Source: Desulfurococcaceae archaeon
GTDB lineage: Archaea; Thermoproteota; Thermoprotei_A; Sulfolobales; Ignisphaeraceae
Reading direction: 5' to 3'
Assembly: GCA_020832925.1 (NCBI GenBank)
Contig: JAJHRF010000003.1
Span: 19,840 to 83,839, forward strand
Length of the DNA stretch: 64,000 bases
The position numbers were made by a program, and so were the translations under genes. Each line of letters starts with the position of its first letter. Positions within the stretch are counted from its first letter, which is position 1. The notes under the pieces were generated by a model. That model saw only the letters and a list, made by a program, of their open reading frames with translations. It was not told the DNA's origin and did not search any database. Below, piece by piece: positions 26,191 through 36,486 of the stretch.

Positions 26191-28407
26191 TTATGGAGAT
26201 AGGAAATCTTCAGCTCTTGGTGGTTCAGGCTTTAAACCTTTTCTTTGACGTATTTTTCTTACAAGATCCGGTAATAGTGATTCTGGAACAGGCATCCATC
26301 CAGCAAATTCCGTACCCCAGAAGGCTCTCCCTGCACTAGCACCTCTTAATTCGTTAGCTAAATCTATAGATTCGCTTACAGGGATTTCGCATAAAACTTT
26401 CACTATGTTTCCAGCCATATGAAGTACATTAAGTATTTTCCCTCTTCTTCTGGTTATTACAGATGATATAGGTCCTAAGTAATCTATAGGTACTTTTATT
26501 TCAAGTTTCTGGATAGGCTCTAATAATGTTGGTCTAGACATTAGCATGCCGGCGAATATAGGATTCCTAACAGCAGGATATATTTGAGCTGGACCTCTAT
26601 GAGCTGGATCCTCATGAATAACAGCATCGTGCAGTACAACTTTCAATCCTCGTACAGGTTCAGCAGCTAGCGGACCCTCTCTCATTGCAATTCTGAAGCC
26701 TTGGATAATAGTATCCTTAACCTCTCTGAGATACTGTATACCTGATGTTAAATCGATGAACACATTTATGTTTTCATCTATAGCCCATATCCTCCTAGCT
26801 TCATCATAATCCCAACCAGCTTCATCTCTTAAGATTTTGGCTCGTTTATACGGATCCATATCTTCCGTAATTATACCTTGTTGTATTAACTTTACGGTTT
26901 CCTCATTTAGAGGTTCAACACTTATATATAGTTTGTTATGCTTATTTGGAGACTTTCCTTCGATAACAGGGCTTTTAGCTCTGATCGTTTCTCTGTATAC
27001 TACAGTAGGAGGTGAAGTTTCAACCTCTAACCCAAACCTCTCCTTGAGTAACGTTAGTACTATCTCAAGGTGTAAATGACCCATACCAGATATTAAGTAC
27101 TCACCTGTTTCCTCATTAATCTTAACAATTAGATTGGGATCTTCAATACTCATTTTCTTTAAAGCATCGATAAGTTTTGTTAAATCTGTTGTTTTCTTAG
27201 GTATGACAGCCATGGTTACAACAGGTTCTGATACATATCTAAGTCTCTCGAAAGGTGTTATAGAGTCCTTGAGTTTAGGATCAATAACAGTTTCACCAGC
27301 TCTTGCTAGGTCAGGACCTAATACTGCTGCTACATTTCCTGCAAGTATACGATCTACAACTTCTCTGTATGGACCCATGTATAGACCTACTTGTAATACT
27401 TTCTGTGTTGTACGTGCATTAACCAGATATACCTCCTGCCCGCTGAAGACTGTACCTGAAAATACTCTACCAGTTGCTACAAACCCTGCATGGGGATCCC
27501 ATCTCATATCGCATACAAAGAATACTAAAGGACCATCAGGATCCGCCTCCATTAACGCCTTACCTATATCGGTGTTGATGTCTCCTCTCCATATTTTCGG
27601 AATTCTATATCTTTGAGCTTCCCTGGGATTCGGTATAAATTTTACAACCATATCAAGTAAAGCTTCATGTAACGGTATTTTCTTCTTTAACTCCTCTAAA
27701 GCTTGTTTATCACCAGAGCGGTATACCTCAATTATATCATCGATTTTGACACCCTTCTTTCTACTCATAGGGACCGTTAACCCTATGGCATCTTTAGCGC
27801 AACCGAATGCAACCATCCCTTGTGCAGGGTCAAGTAGCCATTTCTTCCTAAATTCTGGTTCAGCATATGTTTCGATAAGTGAATTAACTTCTCTTATTAT
27901 CTCTATAAATCTCTGTTTTATTTCGTCAGAACCCATACGCAGTTCTTTGATAAGCCTATCGATTTTGTTTATGAATAGGAGAGGTCTAACTCTTTCTTCT
28001 AAAGCTTGTCTTAGTACTGTTTCTGTCTGGGTCATAACGCCTTCAACAGCGTCTACTACAACAATAGCGCCATCTATCATTCTTAAACTTCTAGTTACTT
28101 TTCCGGTAAAATCTACATGTCCTGGTGTATCAACTAGATTTATTACATAAGGTTTTCCTTCGTATTCGTGGTACAGACTAATATTGGCTGCTTTAACGGT
28201 CATTTGGCGTTTTTGTTCTATGTCTAAGAAATCCATAGCTAATACTTGGCCTGCTAATCTTGGTGAAATTATTCCTGCAGCCGCTAGTAAGCTATCGGTT
28301 GTAGTAGTTTTTCCGTGGTCTACATGAGCTATTATACCTACGTTTCTTATTTGCTCTATGTTACTCATGATTTTAAGTACTTGTTCAACTGTTTTAACGT
28401 ACCTCAT
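26191..28407 (-). CDS. Translation elongation factor aEF2
   Basis: This GTPase drives ribosomal translocation. The 738 residues are full length: G1 [10 protein letters not shown]3 DTPGHVD, G4 NKID, and domain IV with [18 protein letters not shown], whose His in AHRG is the expected diphthamide site. The crenarchaeal N-terminus [15 protein letters not shown] precedes the G domain. The G2 region reads RQMTV where most EF-G/EF-2 have RGITI; I believe this is lineage variation. It lies just downstream of the xpf gene on the same strand. Confidence 0.97.
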   Translation of the reverse strand: MRYVKTVEQVLKIMSNIEQIRNVGIIAHVDHGKTTTTDSLLAAAGIISPRLAGQVLAMDFLDIEQKRQMTVKAANISLYHEYEGKPYVINLVDTPGHVDFTGKVTRSLRMIDGAIVVVDAVEGVMTQTETVLRQALEERVRPLLFINKIDRLIKELRMGSDEIKQRFIEIIREVNSLIETYAEPEFRKKWLLDPAQGMVAFGCAKDAIGLTVPMSRKKGVKIDDIIEVYRSGDKQALEELKKKIPLHEALLDMVVKFIPNPREAQRYRIPKIWRGDINTDIGKALMEADPDGPLVFFVCDMRWDPHAGFVATGRVFSGTVFSGQEVYLVNARTTQKVLQVGLYMGPYREVVDRILAGNVAAVLGPDLARAGETVIDPKLKDSITPFERLRYVSEPVVTMAVIPKKTTDLTKLIDALKKMSIEDPNLIVKINEETGEYLISGMGHLHLEIVLTLLKERFGLEVETSPPTVVYRETIRAKSPVIEGKSPNKHNKLYISVEPLNEETVKLIQQGIITEDMDPYKRAKILRDEAGWDYDEARRIWAIDENINVFIDLTSGIQYLREVKDTIIQGFRIAMREGPLAAEPVRGLKVVLHDAVIHEDPAHRGPAQIYPAVRNPIFAGMLMSRPTLLEPIQKLEIKVPIDYLGPISSVITRRRGKILNVLHMAGNIVKVLCEIPVSESIDLANELRGASAGRAFWGTEFAGWMPVPESLLPDLVRKIRQRKGLKPEPPRAEDFLSP

Positions 28408-28450
28408 TGTAGTACCTACCTTATCTACAACCTTTATTCTTTAGAGTTTA

Positions 28451-29209
28451 TTAATCTTGATGATTATTAGATGGGGGCAAATCCGCTTTTTGCTTTTTAT
28501 CCGCCGATACGTAATCTAGAATGTTTTTCTGTACATCTGTTGTATAGGCTGAACTTGTTTTCGAAGAATATCTATACACAGCATGAATTATTTGATAGAT
28601 TTCGGCTGCTTTTTGTTCTGTTAAACCCTCTATACGTGTAAGTTCATATAGAGATGCATTACAGAAGGCATGTATAGATCCAAAATGTTCCAGTATTCTC
28701 TGTGTTATCTTGGGACCTATGTGAGGAAAACACTGAAGTATAAATTTCTGCCACTCCACTATGTTATTCGCCTTGGGTTTCCTAGGTGTGGAGGTCGTAG
28801 GAATAGTGTGCGGTTTATAGTAGCTTAACCTTTTTATCAATTCAGCAGTTTCTTCCTCATTTCTGGTGTAAAGGATAGCGACACCCAGATCCAATGTTAT
28901 AGTTATATACGATCCCCAGACAGCGTTTTTATGAATTTTCCTCTCTTTCAATGCTTTATAGATATTTCCTTCAATAATTAGAACAACTTTATCGTACCTC
29001 TCCTTCAACTTACTTAACTGGGTGAAAAGTCTTCCATCAATTATAGAGTTAAGGTAATCATTAGCTGTTTTCCGCTCAATACCAAGCACATTATCTATAA
29101 CGTAATCCCCTACATCAAGCATTTTGAAGAGAATTGTAACACCTTTTGCTGCAAGGTATTGAGGAACCTTCGAATTCTTTTCACGTTCGTCAACATAAAC
29201 AACGGTTAT
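28451..29209 (-). CDS. xpf: XPF/Mus81-type structure-specific endonuclease
   Basis: This is the short crenarchaeal XPF, a homodimeric 3'-flap and junction nuclease that works with PCNA. It has an ERCC4 nuclease domain with GDYVIDNVLGIERKTANDYL (GDxnERKxxxD) and two C-terminal HhH motifs (FPHIGPKITQRILEHFG, LTRIEGLTEQKAAEIY). The only standard start, ATG 29122, would delete the first strand with its conserved Asp (VYVDEREKNSKVPQYLAAKG). The frame is open up to a TAA and begins ATA ACC GTT, exactly where Sulfolobus XPF has its Met, with GGTGAT just upstream. I therefore propose the ATA start at 29209 (252 aa). It lies at the end of the exosome superoperon. Confidence 0.88.
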   Translation of the reverse strand: MTVVYVDEREKNSKVPQYLAAKGVTILFKMLDVGDYVIDNVLGIERKTANDYLNSIIDGRLFTQLSKLKERYDKVVLIIEGNIYKALKERKIHKNAVWGSYITITLDLGVAILYTRNEEETAELIKRLSYYKPHTIPTTSTPRKPKANNIVEWQKFILQCFPHIGPKITQRILEHFGSIHAFCNASLYELTRIEGLTEQKAAEIYQIIHAVYRYSSKTSSAYTTDVQKNILDYVSADKKQKADLPPSNNHQD

Positions 29210-29214
29210 TTATA

Positions 29215-30318
29215 TCACCCTTCAAGTACTTTTTCCTCTTCCAACTCAACAATCTTACCTTTTACTAAGTTACTTAAGATCTTTAAGAGTTCTGCCAATA
29301 CAATATTCACGTCAGACACATTTATAATAGCTCCACCAGCACTTTTATGTCCACCGCCGCCGCCACCGTATTTCTGTATCAATTGTTTCAAAATATCGTT
29401 ATATATGTCGATACCTCGAAATATTTCGGGATCTTCACGTGTTCTATATATAACTCGGGTTGCGTGTAGAGATTCTTCCTCGGAAACAACGAAAGCTATA
29501 TCGTAACCAACACTAATCATCGCAGATGCACACTCAGATTCATAAGCACCTACTTCTGAAAACCCTATGTAAATATCATGGTCATTTAAAGTAACTTTAA
29601 AACCTCTATGCCTAAGAATACATTTTATCTTAGCTATCTTAGCATGTGGAGGTCTTGACACTGTTATAAGGCGTTTCGCGTTTTGGTAATCAGCTCCAAG
29701 CTCTAAAATTTCTGATACACATCTAAAAGCTGAAGACGTACCTCGTGCAAAATGACCTGTATCCCATAGTATTCCTGTAATCAAAATTTCTAAAAACTCT
29801 TTAGGAATAGAAATAGAGAACCTCTTTACTATATCGAAGATTATTTCAGAAGTAGAAGAAACGTCGAAGCGGATCAGTAATAACATACTTTCAGCTGATA
29901 CAGATGTATATTCATGGAAAGCGTGATGATCTATTACGACGATTTTGTTACATTGATTGATATAATTCTTGAGACTCTTTATCTGTTCAATGGAAGCTAC
30001 ATCAATCAAAATACATAACGAATTCTCTTTGAATATATTGGAAACAACTCTTTTTATTACGGTAATGTTGACGTTGTTTTTTGAACAAATTTCTAAAATT
30101 TTTCTACACTCTAAACCAATACCTTCAGGTACTATTACATTAACTTCAAGACCTTCTTTTAATTTTTGAATTAGGTAAGCTATAATACAAGAAGAAGCTA
30201 AAGCATCGGGATCAGCATTTGCATGAGGAATTATGATAATATTGTTAGAACTTAGTATTAGTTTCCTCAGTTTTTCTAAATTTTGAAGCCAAGTACTGTC
30301 TAGCTCTTTCAAACACAT
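29215..30318 (-). CDS. DHH/DHHA1 family phosphoesterase
   Basis: This is a manganese-dependent phosphoesterase of the DHH superfamily (RecJ/NrnA-like), a probable nanoRNase or exonuclease. Motifs are PHANADPDALASS, DVAS, DHH in VVIDHHAFHE, and DTGHFARGTSS; the DHHA1 domain carries KYGGGGGGHKSAGGA. From ATG 30318 it has 367 residues. It overlaps the upstream DUF3194 gene by 74 bases, and the next gene (xpf) begins only five bases after its stop. The exact substrate is unknown. Confidence 0.88.
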   Translation of the reverse strand: MCLKELDSTWLQNLEKLRKLILSSNNIIIIPHANADPDALASSCIIAYLIQKLKEGLEVNVIVPEGIGLECRKILEICSKNNVNITVIKRVVSNIFKENSLCILIDVASIEQIKSLKNYINQCNKIVVIDHHAFHEYTSVSAESMLLLIRFDVSSTSEIIFDIVKRFSISIPKEFLEILITGILWDTGHFARGTSSAFRCVSEILELGADYQNAKRLITVSRPPHAKIAKIKCILRHRGFKVTLNDHDIYIGFSEVGAYESECASAMISVGYDIAFVVSEEESLHATRVIYRTREDPEIFRGIDIYNDILKQLIQKYGGGGGGHKSAGGAIINVSDVNIVLAELLKILSNLVKGKIVELEEEKVLEG

Positions 30319-30598
30319 GTCGTAACACCTGATCAAGTATTTTTTCAAGGCTGATCTGCGGCGTTATGTATGAGTCTACCTCTAGGTTTATAGCTATCTT
30401 AATAATGTCATTGTTTATCTCTATACTTATAGTAGATACATAGCCTATCACCTTTTCACTTAATAGCTTACCAATTTCATCTTTAATACATTGTTCTAAA
30501 AACTGGGCTATCTCTTCTAAATCTTTATCACTAATATTCTTTAAATCAAGACCTATTTCCTCAACATCAACAGTTTTCGATTTTATATTTCGAGCCAT
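30245..30598 (-). CDS. DUF3194 family protein
   Basis: This small archaeal protein of 117 residues follows prefoldin beta in many archaea, as it does here. The DUF3194 pattern is a helical N-terminal half (ISDKDLEEIAQFLEQCIKDE) then a strand-rich part (YVSTISIEINNDIIKIAINL) and a C-terminal helix. It is soluble and acidic/basic balanced. Function is unknown; synteny is the main support. Its 3' end overlaps the DHH gene. Confidence 0.72.
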   Translation of the reverse strand: MARNIKSKTVDVEEIGLDLKNISDKDLEEIAQFLEQCIKDEIGKLLSEKVIGYVSTISIEINNDIIKIAINLEVDSYITPQISLEKILDQVLRHVFERARQYLASKFRKTEETNTKF

Positions 30599-30728
30599 AT
30601 CTATTCAGTGTTCTCTGTCTATGTTTTCACATATATAAAATATAATAGAAGTGAAACATATTTTGTAATTTACATATCTTTATTTTCAAAATACAATGGT
30701 AATTGTATTGCATCCCTTAAGCACTATG

Positions 30729-31088
30729 TTAAGATTTCTTATAGGTTAATGATATATATTCGCTTAGCTTACTTTGTATTTCTGATAATTGTTGTCGTAG
30801 TAGGGATTCTTGCCTAGATAAAGTCTTCAACCTTAGTTCGAGAAGCTCTTTTCTTTCATTAAGCTCCTTCTCTGCTGTTTCTTTATTGATCTTGATTAGA
30901 AGATGTCCTGAAGCTCTGTATATTTCTGCATCATTCGGAACGTTCTTTAATACCTCTAAAGCTCTATTGATCTCCCTTAACTCTTGTTCTAATACGCTTT
31001 TCTCAGCTATTAACTGATTTAATTGAGCTTGTATTTGTTGATATCTTATAGCTTGTTGTTGGATTTCAGGTGGAACTCTTTCTGCCAT
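30729..31088 (-). CDS. pfdB: Prefoldin beta subunit
   Basis: Prefoldin is a jellyfish-shaped hexameric chaperone that delivers unfolded proteins to the thermosome. The 119-residue beta subunit shows the two long coiled-coil helices (PPEIQQQAIRYQQIQAQLNQ and ELLELRLKTLSRQESLLRQQ) joined by the hairpin VPNDAEIYRASGHLLIKI. I use ATG 31088 (MAERVPPE) as in relatives. It is part of the exosome superoperon, after pcc1. Confidence 0.95.
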   Translation of the reverse strand: MAERVPPEIQQQAIRYQQIQAQLNQLIAEKSVLEQELREINRALEVLKNVPNDAEIYRASGHLLIKINKETAEKELNERKELLELRLKTLSRQESLLRQQLSEIQSKLSEYISLTYKKS

Positions 31089-31149
31089 ACAAACACCCAA
31101 AACATATTGTTATAAGTTTAAGATTATTAAGTATCTATGAATTTTATTC

Positions 31150-31467
31150 TCATGTTATAGGTATTAGGTTTTCACCATTTTTAAGCTCTATAAACTTACG
31201 TAGGACGTTGATAGTGGTTACCGAGGTATTTACTAAGTACAAGATCGAGTTAATGATAGCTCTTAGCTGAGATAGCGAAGAAGTAGATATTGATATAACG
31301 ATGCAACTTCTTGCGACGTCTATGTCTAAGATAATGTTTGTCCTCTTACTATCTATAGGCATCACTATTTCAGGGCGTATACTTTCAAGAACTATATCGA
31401 AATTTTCGGCTTCAAGATGTGTAAAGCATATTTTCACACAGCTTTTGTATATATTTTCGCTTTGCAT
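31150..31467 (-). CDS. pcc1: KEOPS complex subunit Pcc1
   Basis: Pcc1 is the dimerising subunit of the KEOPS complex that makes t6A37 on ANN-decoding tRNAs with Kae1, Bud32 and Cgi121. The 105-residue product contains the Pcc1 pattern: an ESIRPEI motif, a DIDVARSCIVISISTSSL strand, and SQLRAIINSILYLVNT. The ATG at 31467 overlaps the Brix gene stop by 34 bases. Its place between Brix and pfdB is standard in Crenarchaea. Confidence 0.85.
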   Translation of the reverse strand: MQSENIYKSCVKICFTHLEAENFDIVLESIRPEIVMPIDSKRTNIILDIDVARSCIVISISTSSLSQLRAIINSILYLVNTSVTTINVLRKFIELKNGENLIPIT

Positions 31468-32033
31468 ATTCTTATCACAGGTCCCACAATTTCGTTCTTG
31501 AAATTCTTAAATATTATTTCGTATAAGGGTATCGTTATAGGATGTTTTTCCTTAAAGTATTTCCTTACATCAATCAAAATCGGCATTTGGAGAGACTTCA
31601 GGTTTATTTCGGGTACTTCGTCGCATACCTTTATATTAAAGCTCCTTAACAAACATTCGGCCACTTCTTCATTATCGATTAAAGCTAATGCAGAGCTTAA
31701 TATTAATAGCTGGTTTGGTTTCGATTTAGGATTTATCTTGGGTTGGGTTTTACGAATAGAAAAGCTACATATATATAGTGTGCAAAGCTTAATTAAAGTC
31801 TTATTTATGGGATCTACTAGATATGTGTCTAGGTAGCCAGGATTTCCTTTCCTATTCCTAACAACTATTACTTTATCTACATTGAAATCTATTGCCTGTA
31901 GAATTAATAAAGATAATGTGAGTTTACCTCGTCTTTGATACCGAGCGTTAGGGATGATAGGTACTAGATGCTTTATAAATCTACGAACAACAGGTGTAGG
32001 TCTTCGGCTAGTAGTTATAATAATCTTGCTCAT
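31434..32033 (-). CDS. Brix-domain ribosome biogenesis protein (Imp4-like)
   Basis: This is an archaeal single Brix-domain protein related to Imp4/Rpf1/Rpf2, involved in ribosomal RNA processing and assembly. The start, SKIIITTSRRPTPVVRRFIK, and the middle, YQRRGKLTLSLLI with DKVIVVRNRKGNPGYLDTYL, are typical. The product is 199 residues from ATG 32033. It starts 15 bases after rpl37ae and overlaps pcc1. Confidence 0.9.
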   Translation of the reverse strand: MSKIIITTSRRPTPVVRRFIKHLVPIIPNARYQRRGKLTLSLLILQAIDFNVDKVIVVRNRKGNPGYLDTYLVDPINKTLIKLCTLYICSFSIRKTQPKINPKSKPNQLLILSSALALIDNEEVAECLLRSFNIKVCDEVPEINLKSLQMPILIDVRKYFKEKHPITIPLYEIIFKNFKNEIVGPVIRICKAKIYTKAV

Positions 32034-32048
32034 CACAAAGGGTTTACC

Positions 32049-32279
32049 TTATTTTTTCAGAGTCCATGGTGTGTATGCGGCACCCGCCCATTTAGCACCA
32101 CACTTAGGACATTGCCAAATACCGAAAGCTATTCTCTTGAAAACCACGATATTTGAGCAGTATGGGCATTGATATACAGCATAACGTCGTTCCATAACTT
32201 CTTTCCACTTCTTTCTAAGGCTAGAACCATATCTAGCTCCGAACCTTCCAGCTATTCCTACAACTCTGGTTCTTCCCAT
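32049..32279 (-). CDS. rpl37ae: 50S ribosomal protein L37Ae
   Basis: This is a zinc-ribbon ribosomal protein. The 76 residues include RTRVVGIAGRFGARYGSSLR and the zinc ligands CPYC and CPKC. ATG 32279 has GGTGAGG directly upstream, so I prefer it over the in-frame GTG that overlaps this Shine-Dalgarno sequence. It follows rrp42 in the exosome superoperon. The rpoP gene that sometimes neighbours it in other archaea is absent from the adjoining gaps. Confidence 0.96.
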   Translation of the reverse strand: MGRTRVVGIAGRFGARYGSSLRKKWKEVMERRYAVYQCPYCSNIVVFKRIAFGIWQCPKCGAKWAGAAYTPWTLKK

Positions 32280-32360
32280 GAGCCTCACCTTATTTTATTA
32301 ATACTTTTAACGAGATTACTAACTATGCTGTATATGTATTGACTAGGACAGTTTTAAAAA

Positions 32361-33197
32361 TTAACTTGAACTCCTAGATTTTTTTAGAATCGTTATCAGC
32401 TCTTCAGCCTTTGACATACTTAAACTTATGATTTCGTCCAACTCTTTTTCCGTTAAAGCACCTAAACCCATTTTTTGCAATCCCACGATTCTTTTCTCTT
32501 CGTCTATTGATACAGCGATTCTGTGTTGAGCTAAGGATTCTTCTTCTGCTGTAGGATCTATTACAAGAACATCGCCGATCTTATACGTTGTTACTGTAAC
32601 TACATATTTATTGATAGGTAGAGGGCTTACTTTTTGATCCTTGTTCACTTTAACTATCCCTGTATGTTGATCAACGATTTCGAAGTAAGGTATATACGTA
32701 TTGGATAGAGCAGCCATAGAGGCTAGCATAGATGCATCTACAATGTTACCGTCATAGTCCAGAATGTATATATCGAGCCATACAATCCACACCTTCTTAC
32801 CCGGGATTATACATAGCTTATCTAATGGTATAGCCTTGGACTCTCTTATAGATCTGTCAATAATTCGGGCAAGCTCTATGGCATTTTCATCTGGAGGTCC
32901 TGGCTCAAATGTTGGAGAGGCTGCAGGTATGTATTCAGCATTCACTACGATAGCTCCCTCATCTGGTGTATCGGGGTAAGGCTGTCCTACTTCTAATTTA
33001 ACACCTGCTAAAATCTGTGTATTACCTAAACGTACTAGTGCTGAACCTTCTGCTTTAGGTGCTACACCGTACACTATTTCTATTGGTCTATAGCTTGTTA
33101 CAGGTCTTTTATCTATGTGATAGCCTCTTGATATGATATTCAGTATGGCATTATATTTTATACGTGGTATTAGTGGTTGTTCCATCGTTTTAGACAA
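32361..33197 (-). CDS. rrp42: Exosome complex subunit Rrp42
   Basis: This is the catalytically silent RNase PH-type subunit that alternates with Rrp41 in the hexameric ring of the archaeal exosome. It shows [20 protein letters not shown], [24 protein letters not shown] sequence and [18 protein letters not shown]. It has about 278 residues from TTG 33197, which has GGTGA five bases upstream; ATG 33185 and GTG 33206 are alternatives. Its start overlaps the end of rrp41 (33190), indicating translational coupling. Confidence 0.95.
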   Translation of the reverse strand: MSKTMEQPLIPRIKYNAILNIISRGYHIDKRPVTSYRPIEIVYGVAPKAEGSALVRLGNTQILAGVKLEVGQPYPDTPDEGAIVVNAEYIPAASPTFEPGPPDENAIELARIIDRSIRESKAIPLDKLCIIPGKKVWIVWLDIYILDYDGNIVDASMLASMAALSNTYIPYFEIVDQHTGIVKVNKDQKVSPLPINKYVVTVTTYKIGDVLVIDPTAEEESLAQHRIAVSIDEEKRIVGLQKMGLGALTEKELDEIISLSMSKAEELITILKKSRSSS

Positions 33198-33924
33198 TCT
33201 GTTCACCTACCTCTACATACTTTTTACGAAGAGCCTCCTTTTGAAGTTCATATATCTGCTTTATACCTTTCATAGCTAAGGCTAGTGCTTGTTTGAATTC
33301 TTGAGGAGTTAAAACACCGTTGAGCTGTATCATTGTGATTTTATTTAAGCTTGGCATGGCTGCAACAGGCATATCTGCTTCTCCATACATATCCTCTATC
33401 TCGTTGATATCTAAAACCAAAACACCGTCAACCTTACCTACAGCCACACTAGCAACTAAGTCCAACATAGGTATACCTGCATCGGCTAACGCTAAAGCTG
33501 CCGCTGTTATGCCTGCTGTTCTAGTGCCACCATCAGCATTTATTACTTCAACAAAGATATCTATTGCTGTTCGAGGGTATTGATGAGATAATATGGCGGG
33601 TTCCAGAGCTTCTCTAATTACTTTTGATAACTCTATTTCCCTTCTACTTGGAGCAGGGCTTTTCCTCTCTGAGGTTGAAAATGATAACATTCTGTATCTA
33701 CATCTTATGACAGCTCGATCTGGAAGCTCTTCGTATCTTGGCACTACCTCTCTAGGTCCGTAAACAGCTGCTATAACCTTGGTATTCCCGTATTCTACGT
33801 AAGCTGAACCATCAGCATTCTTAAGTATTCCAACATCAATTTTTATCGATCTTAATTCGTCTGGTAATCTATTGTCAATTCTTCTACCATTTTCATTTAT
33901 AAGCTTAGGTTTACCCTGTTTCAT
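33190..33924 (-). CDS. rrp41: Exosome catalytic subunit Rrp41
   Basis: Rrp41 is the phosphorolytic 3'-5' exoribonuclease and polyadenylating subunit of the archaeal exosome. The 244 residues include [40 protein letters not shown] (RNA and phosphate binding) and the active-site region [20 protein letters not shown] with [17 protein letters not shown]. It overlaps rrp4 upstream by 14 bases and rrp42 downstream by eight. Confidence 0.97.
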   Translation of the reverse strand: MKQGKPKLINENGRRIDNRLPDELRSIKIDVGILKNADGSAYVEYGNTKVIAAVYGPREVVPRYEELPDRAVIRCRYRMLSFSTSERKSPAPSRREIELSKVIREALEPAILSHQYPRTAIDIFVEVINADGGTRTAGITAAALALADAGIPMLDLVASVAVGKVDGVLVLDINEIEDMYGEADMPVAAMPSLNKITMIQLNGVLTPQEFKQALALAMKGIKQIYELQKEALRKKYVEVGEQIV

Positions 33925-34669
33925 GTTTGATCAACCCCCTCTTAACTTTCTCTTCTATAATAAAAGACCTGATCCTCTCAGTTAGACCTAGAGTATGTGA
34001 TTCACGTTCAATTTTCTTTATCGCAAGTACAGCTATGTATTCGTATTCTGGGTTCGGACATCGAAGAATTATTCTACCATTAATTCCGACTATAATTTTA
34101 CACTGAGTTAGCTCTTCCAGCATAGTTATCATTGAACGTTTTCTACCTATAACTCTAGGTACCTTGGATGGGTCTAGTTCTATCAAAGATCCATCTACAA
34201 CTTTACCTAAATCTTTATCTTGAGTTGTTAATACAGGATTTCTAGTTCGATCGAATTGTACAACTTTTGCTAAAATAACGTCACCTACGTCTAGGTATTT
34301 CCTTATATTCTCTGTAGCGGGGTTGAAAGGTCTACCTAAATAATCAGATGCATTCAGAATAGCGTAGTAAGGAGAATTAATGTCTATAATCCATGAGGTT
34401 ACAGAGACATCTCTAACTATACCTACAACGATATCTCCTTCCTTAGGTATGTACTTAAACTTTAGTGGTATTAATCTATACCTTATCTTATCCCCGATTT
34501 CCTCGATATCTAGTAACGATATCACAGTCACAATGTTTACATCTTTGTCTTTGTAAAGATAACCGTATGGATCCGCTATTTCACCTGAAGATGGTGGTGT
34601 CACTATATCTCCTGGTAATGTTATTATTCTCTTCAATATGTTCGGTGTAGTAGAATTAGATTTGCTCAT
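33911..34669 (-). CDS. rrp4: Exosome RNA-binding subunit Rrp4
   Basis: Rrp4 forms part of the trimeric cap of the exosome and recruits RNA. The 252 residues have an N-terminal domain ([20 protein letters not shown]), an S1 domain ([20 protein letters not shown]) and a KH domain ([30 protein letters not shown]). It overlaps sdo1 by 14 bases and rrp41 by 14, consistent with one operon. Confidence 0.96.
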   Translation of the reverse strand: MSKSNSTTPNILKRIITLPGDIVTPPSSGEIADPYGYLYKDKDVNIVTVISLLDIEEIGDKIRYRLIPLKFKYIPKEGDIVVGIVRDVSVTSWIIDINSPYYAILNASDYLGRPFNPATENIRKYLDVGDVILAKVVQFDRTRNPVLTTQDKDLGKVVDGSLIELDPSKVPRVIGRKRSMITMLEELTQCKIIVGINGRIILRCPNPEYEYIAVLAIKKIERESHTLGLTERIRSFIIEEKVKRGLIKHETG

Positions 34670-35360
34670 AGGTTAATACCTTAATGTTTGCATTACCTTT
34701 CGTCATCTTATTTATTTGCTCTATAACTTCATTTTGTATCCCCGCAGGAATTTCTAGCTCAATTACGAGAGCCCCATCATTAGTCCAAACATTTTTCCTA
34801 ACTTCGCCTAGCTTCATTATTTGCGATGCTACTTTATGTGCATAACCAGGGGGTATAGTGATTCCGAGCAGGACTTTTGCTAATCTTATCGGTATGATTT
34901 TTGAGATGGCTTTGACAATTGCGGGTACCTGCTCCTCTACAGATTTATGTATATCGATAGCAACTTTCGCTTCCTCAATGGCTTTCTCAATTAATGTTGG
35001 GGGTATAGGTGTTTTTGTTCTAGGATCTATAGCTGACCTAGATATATGGTACACTATTTGTTTTTTCTTGGTTTCTAAAAGCTGTCTTCGCTGATCAGCT
35101 GTGAGTTGTAGTTCCCCTTCTCTTAAAATTATTTCGCAAATTTTGGCGATATCTGTCGTCCTAAATACCTGTTCTAACTCTTCTGGCGATGCTTTCAATC
35201 CTTTTTTTGCATCTTTATACACGAACTCCCCTATTACTACATCTTGTATAGGTATCTTTTTTCCTTCCTTAAAAGCAAAAGCTTTATCAGGATCAACAAG
35301 AATTTCAAATTTCTTACCTTTTACATTAAGACGTGCGATAACATATTCTTTTTTACTCAA
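34656..35360 (-). CDS. sdo1: SBDS/Sdo1 ribosome maturation protein
   Basis: SBDS cooperates with an EF-2-like GTPase in eukaryotes to release the anti-association factor eIF6 from the large subunit. The 234 residues show the three SBDS domains: FYSH domain ([36 protein letters not shown]), a helical middle ([20 protein letters not shown]) and a ferredoxin-like C-terminus. It overlaps psmA by four bases (ATG within the psmA end) and rrp4 by 14. Confidence 0.96.
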   Translation of the reverse strand: MSKKEYVIARLNVKGKKFEILVDPDKAFAFKEGKKIPIQDVVIGEFVYKDAKKGLKASPEELEQVFRTTDIAKICEIILREGELQLTADQRRQLLETKKKQIVYHISRSAIDPRTKTPIPPTLIEKAIEEAKVAIDIHKSVEEQVPAIVKAISKIIPIRLAKVLLGITIPPGYAHKVASQIMKLGEVRKNVWTNDGALVIELEIPAGIQNEVIEQINKMTKGNANIKVLTYEQI

Positions 35361-36091
35361 GAAGTAACCCCCGCTTTTTCTAAGTACATTTTAATTTCTT
35401 CTACCGACAATTTTCTGAAGATTCTCGTACTTTTATCCACAAAACCTATCTCAACCCTCTCTACAGTAAGTGGTTCTCCGAGAGATGCTCTTAGAGCTCT
35501 TAAACCTAATATAATTAGCTCTTCTGTACTTAATTTGAAATTGTAATATTTCTCAATATAGCTTAAAGCTGCTTGCTCTCCTGATCCAGCTACTGTTGCA
35601 TAGTATTTGAAGTAGAGTCCGCTAGGTTCGGTCTTTATCAGCTCTACTTTACCATCTTTATCAATGCCTCCGAAGATTATTGACACTCCAAAAGGTCTTA
35701 CACCACCTTGTTGTGTATAAAGCTGTTTTATATCACATATTGTTCTAGCAAGTAGTTCCACATCTATTTCTTCATCGAATGTAAGTCTATGTCTTACAGC
35801 TATCAACCTTGCATAGTCTATCAAAACCCTGCCATCATGGCCAAGCCCTGAGAATGTTGCTCCCATGTGCGTGTCTATTGTAAAGACTTTCTCAAGACTA
35901 ATAACATCATGTAATGGTGCAACTTTTCTTCTTTCAGCTATCAATACAACTCCATTCTCAGATTTTAGTCCTAATGAAGTCCAGCCACGTCTAACAGCTT
36001 CAGCTGCATACTCTACTTGATAAAGTTTACCATCAGGTGAAAATATTGTTAAAGCTCTATCGTAACCCATGGCCGCAGGCATGAACGACAT
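35357..36091 (-). CDS. psmA: Proteasome alpha subunit
   Basis: This is the structural and gate-forming subunit of the 20S proteasome outer rings. The 244 residues from ATG 36091 begin [20 protein letters not shown], with the gate YDR motif, followed by [27 protein letters not shown] directly precedes ATG 36091, and family similarity starts there, so the more upstream in-frame ATGs are rejected. It heads the exosome superoperon, a standard archaeal arrangement. Confidence 0.97.
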   Translation of the reverse strand: MSFMPAAMGYDRALTIFSPDGKLYQVEYAAEAVRRGWTSLGLKSENGVVLIAERRKVAPLHDVISLEKVFTIDTHMGATFSGLGHDGRVLIDYARLIAVRHRLTFDEEIDVELLARTICDIKQLYTQQGGVRPFGVSIIFGGIDKDGKVELIKTEPSGLYFKYYATVAGSGEQAALSYIEKYYNFKLSTEELIILGLRALRASLGEPLTVERVEIGFVDKSTRIFRKLSVEEIKMYLEKAGVTS

Positions 36092-36486
36092 TATCATCAC
36101 CCTAGGCTTAATTCTCATGCATTTCTCTGTTCTTACCACAGTTTTCGGTATCCAAATTAAGCTTAAGAACTTTGTTGAGCTTGTACTTTAACCCAATACT
36201 ACGTGGTTTTAAGAGTTCAAGCAATTGAATAGCAGACCTCATCTTTATTGTAACTACAAGCTTGTGTAAGGTCGGTGAGTAGCCCTATTTAATCACTGAT
36301 ATCATTTTGTGTTGAGGGGTTCGTCATCTATCTTTTTGAATAGTGAAGAGGATGTTACAACCTTTAGGTTTTATCATGATATTTTTGGATTACAAGACTT
36401 TAATCTATGAAGTTAACCGAAAGTTTTTCTCGGGTTCGTAGTGTTTTTAAACTAGGTAAGAGAATAGATATTCGAGGAGCTGCATC
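36092..36486. promoter_or_regulatory. Divergent psmA-orc1/cdc6 intergenic region; possible origin
   Basis: This gene-free stretch of about 395 bp sits between psmA and orc1/cdc6 and carries both promoters; TTTTTAAAC near 36448 fits a TATA box for orc1. Crenarchaeal origins often lie beside orc1/cdc6 genes. I see AT-rich sequence and one G-rich patch (GAGGGGTTCG near 36313) that faintly recalls the G-string of origin recognition boxes, but no repeated or inverted ORB copies. Origin function is therefore only a possibility. Confidence 0.3.

Noticed and set aside
27134..28150. Two plus-strand frames of 134 and 160 codons
   Set aside because: Both are antisense to aEF2 and show shadow-type composition.
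31417..31836. 139-codon open frame on the plus strand
   Set aside because: It is antisense to the well-conserved Brix and Pcc1 genes and has no family features.
31101..32360. An rpoP gene between L37Ae and prefoldin, as in some archaea
   Set aside because: The gaps are 12-80 bases and no CxxC frame fits; rpoP must lie elsewhere.
36140..36486. Classical ORB or mini-ORB repeats
   Set aside because: Only one weak G-rich match was found; no inverted or repeated copies.
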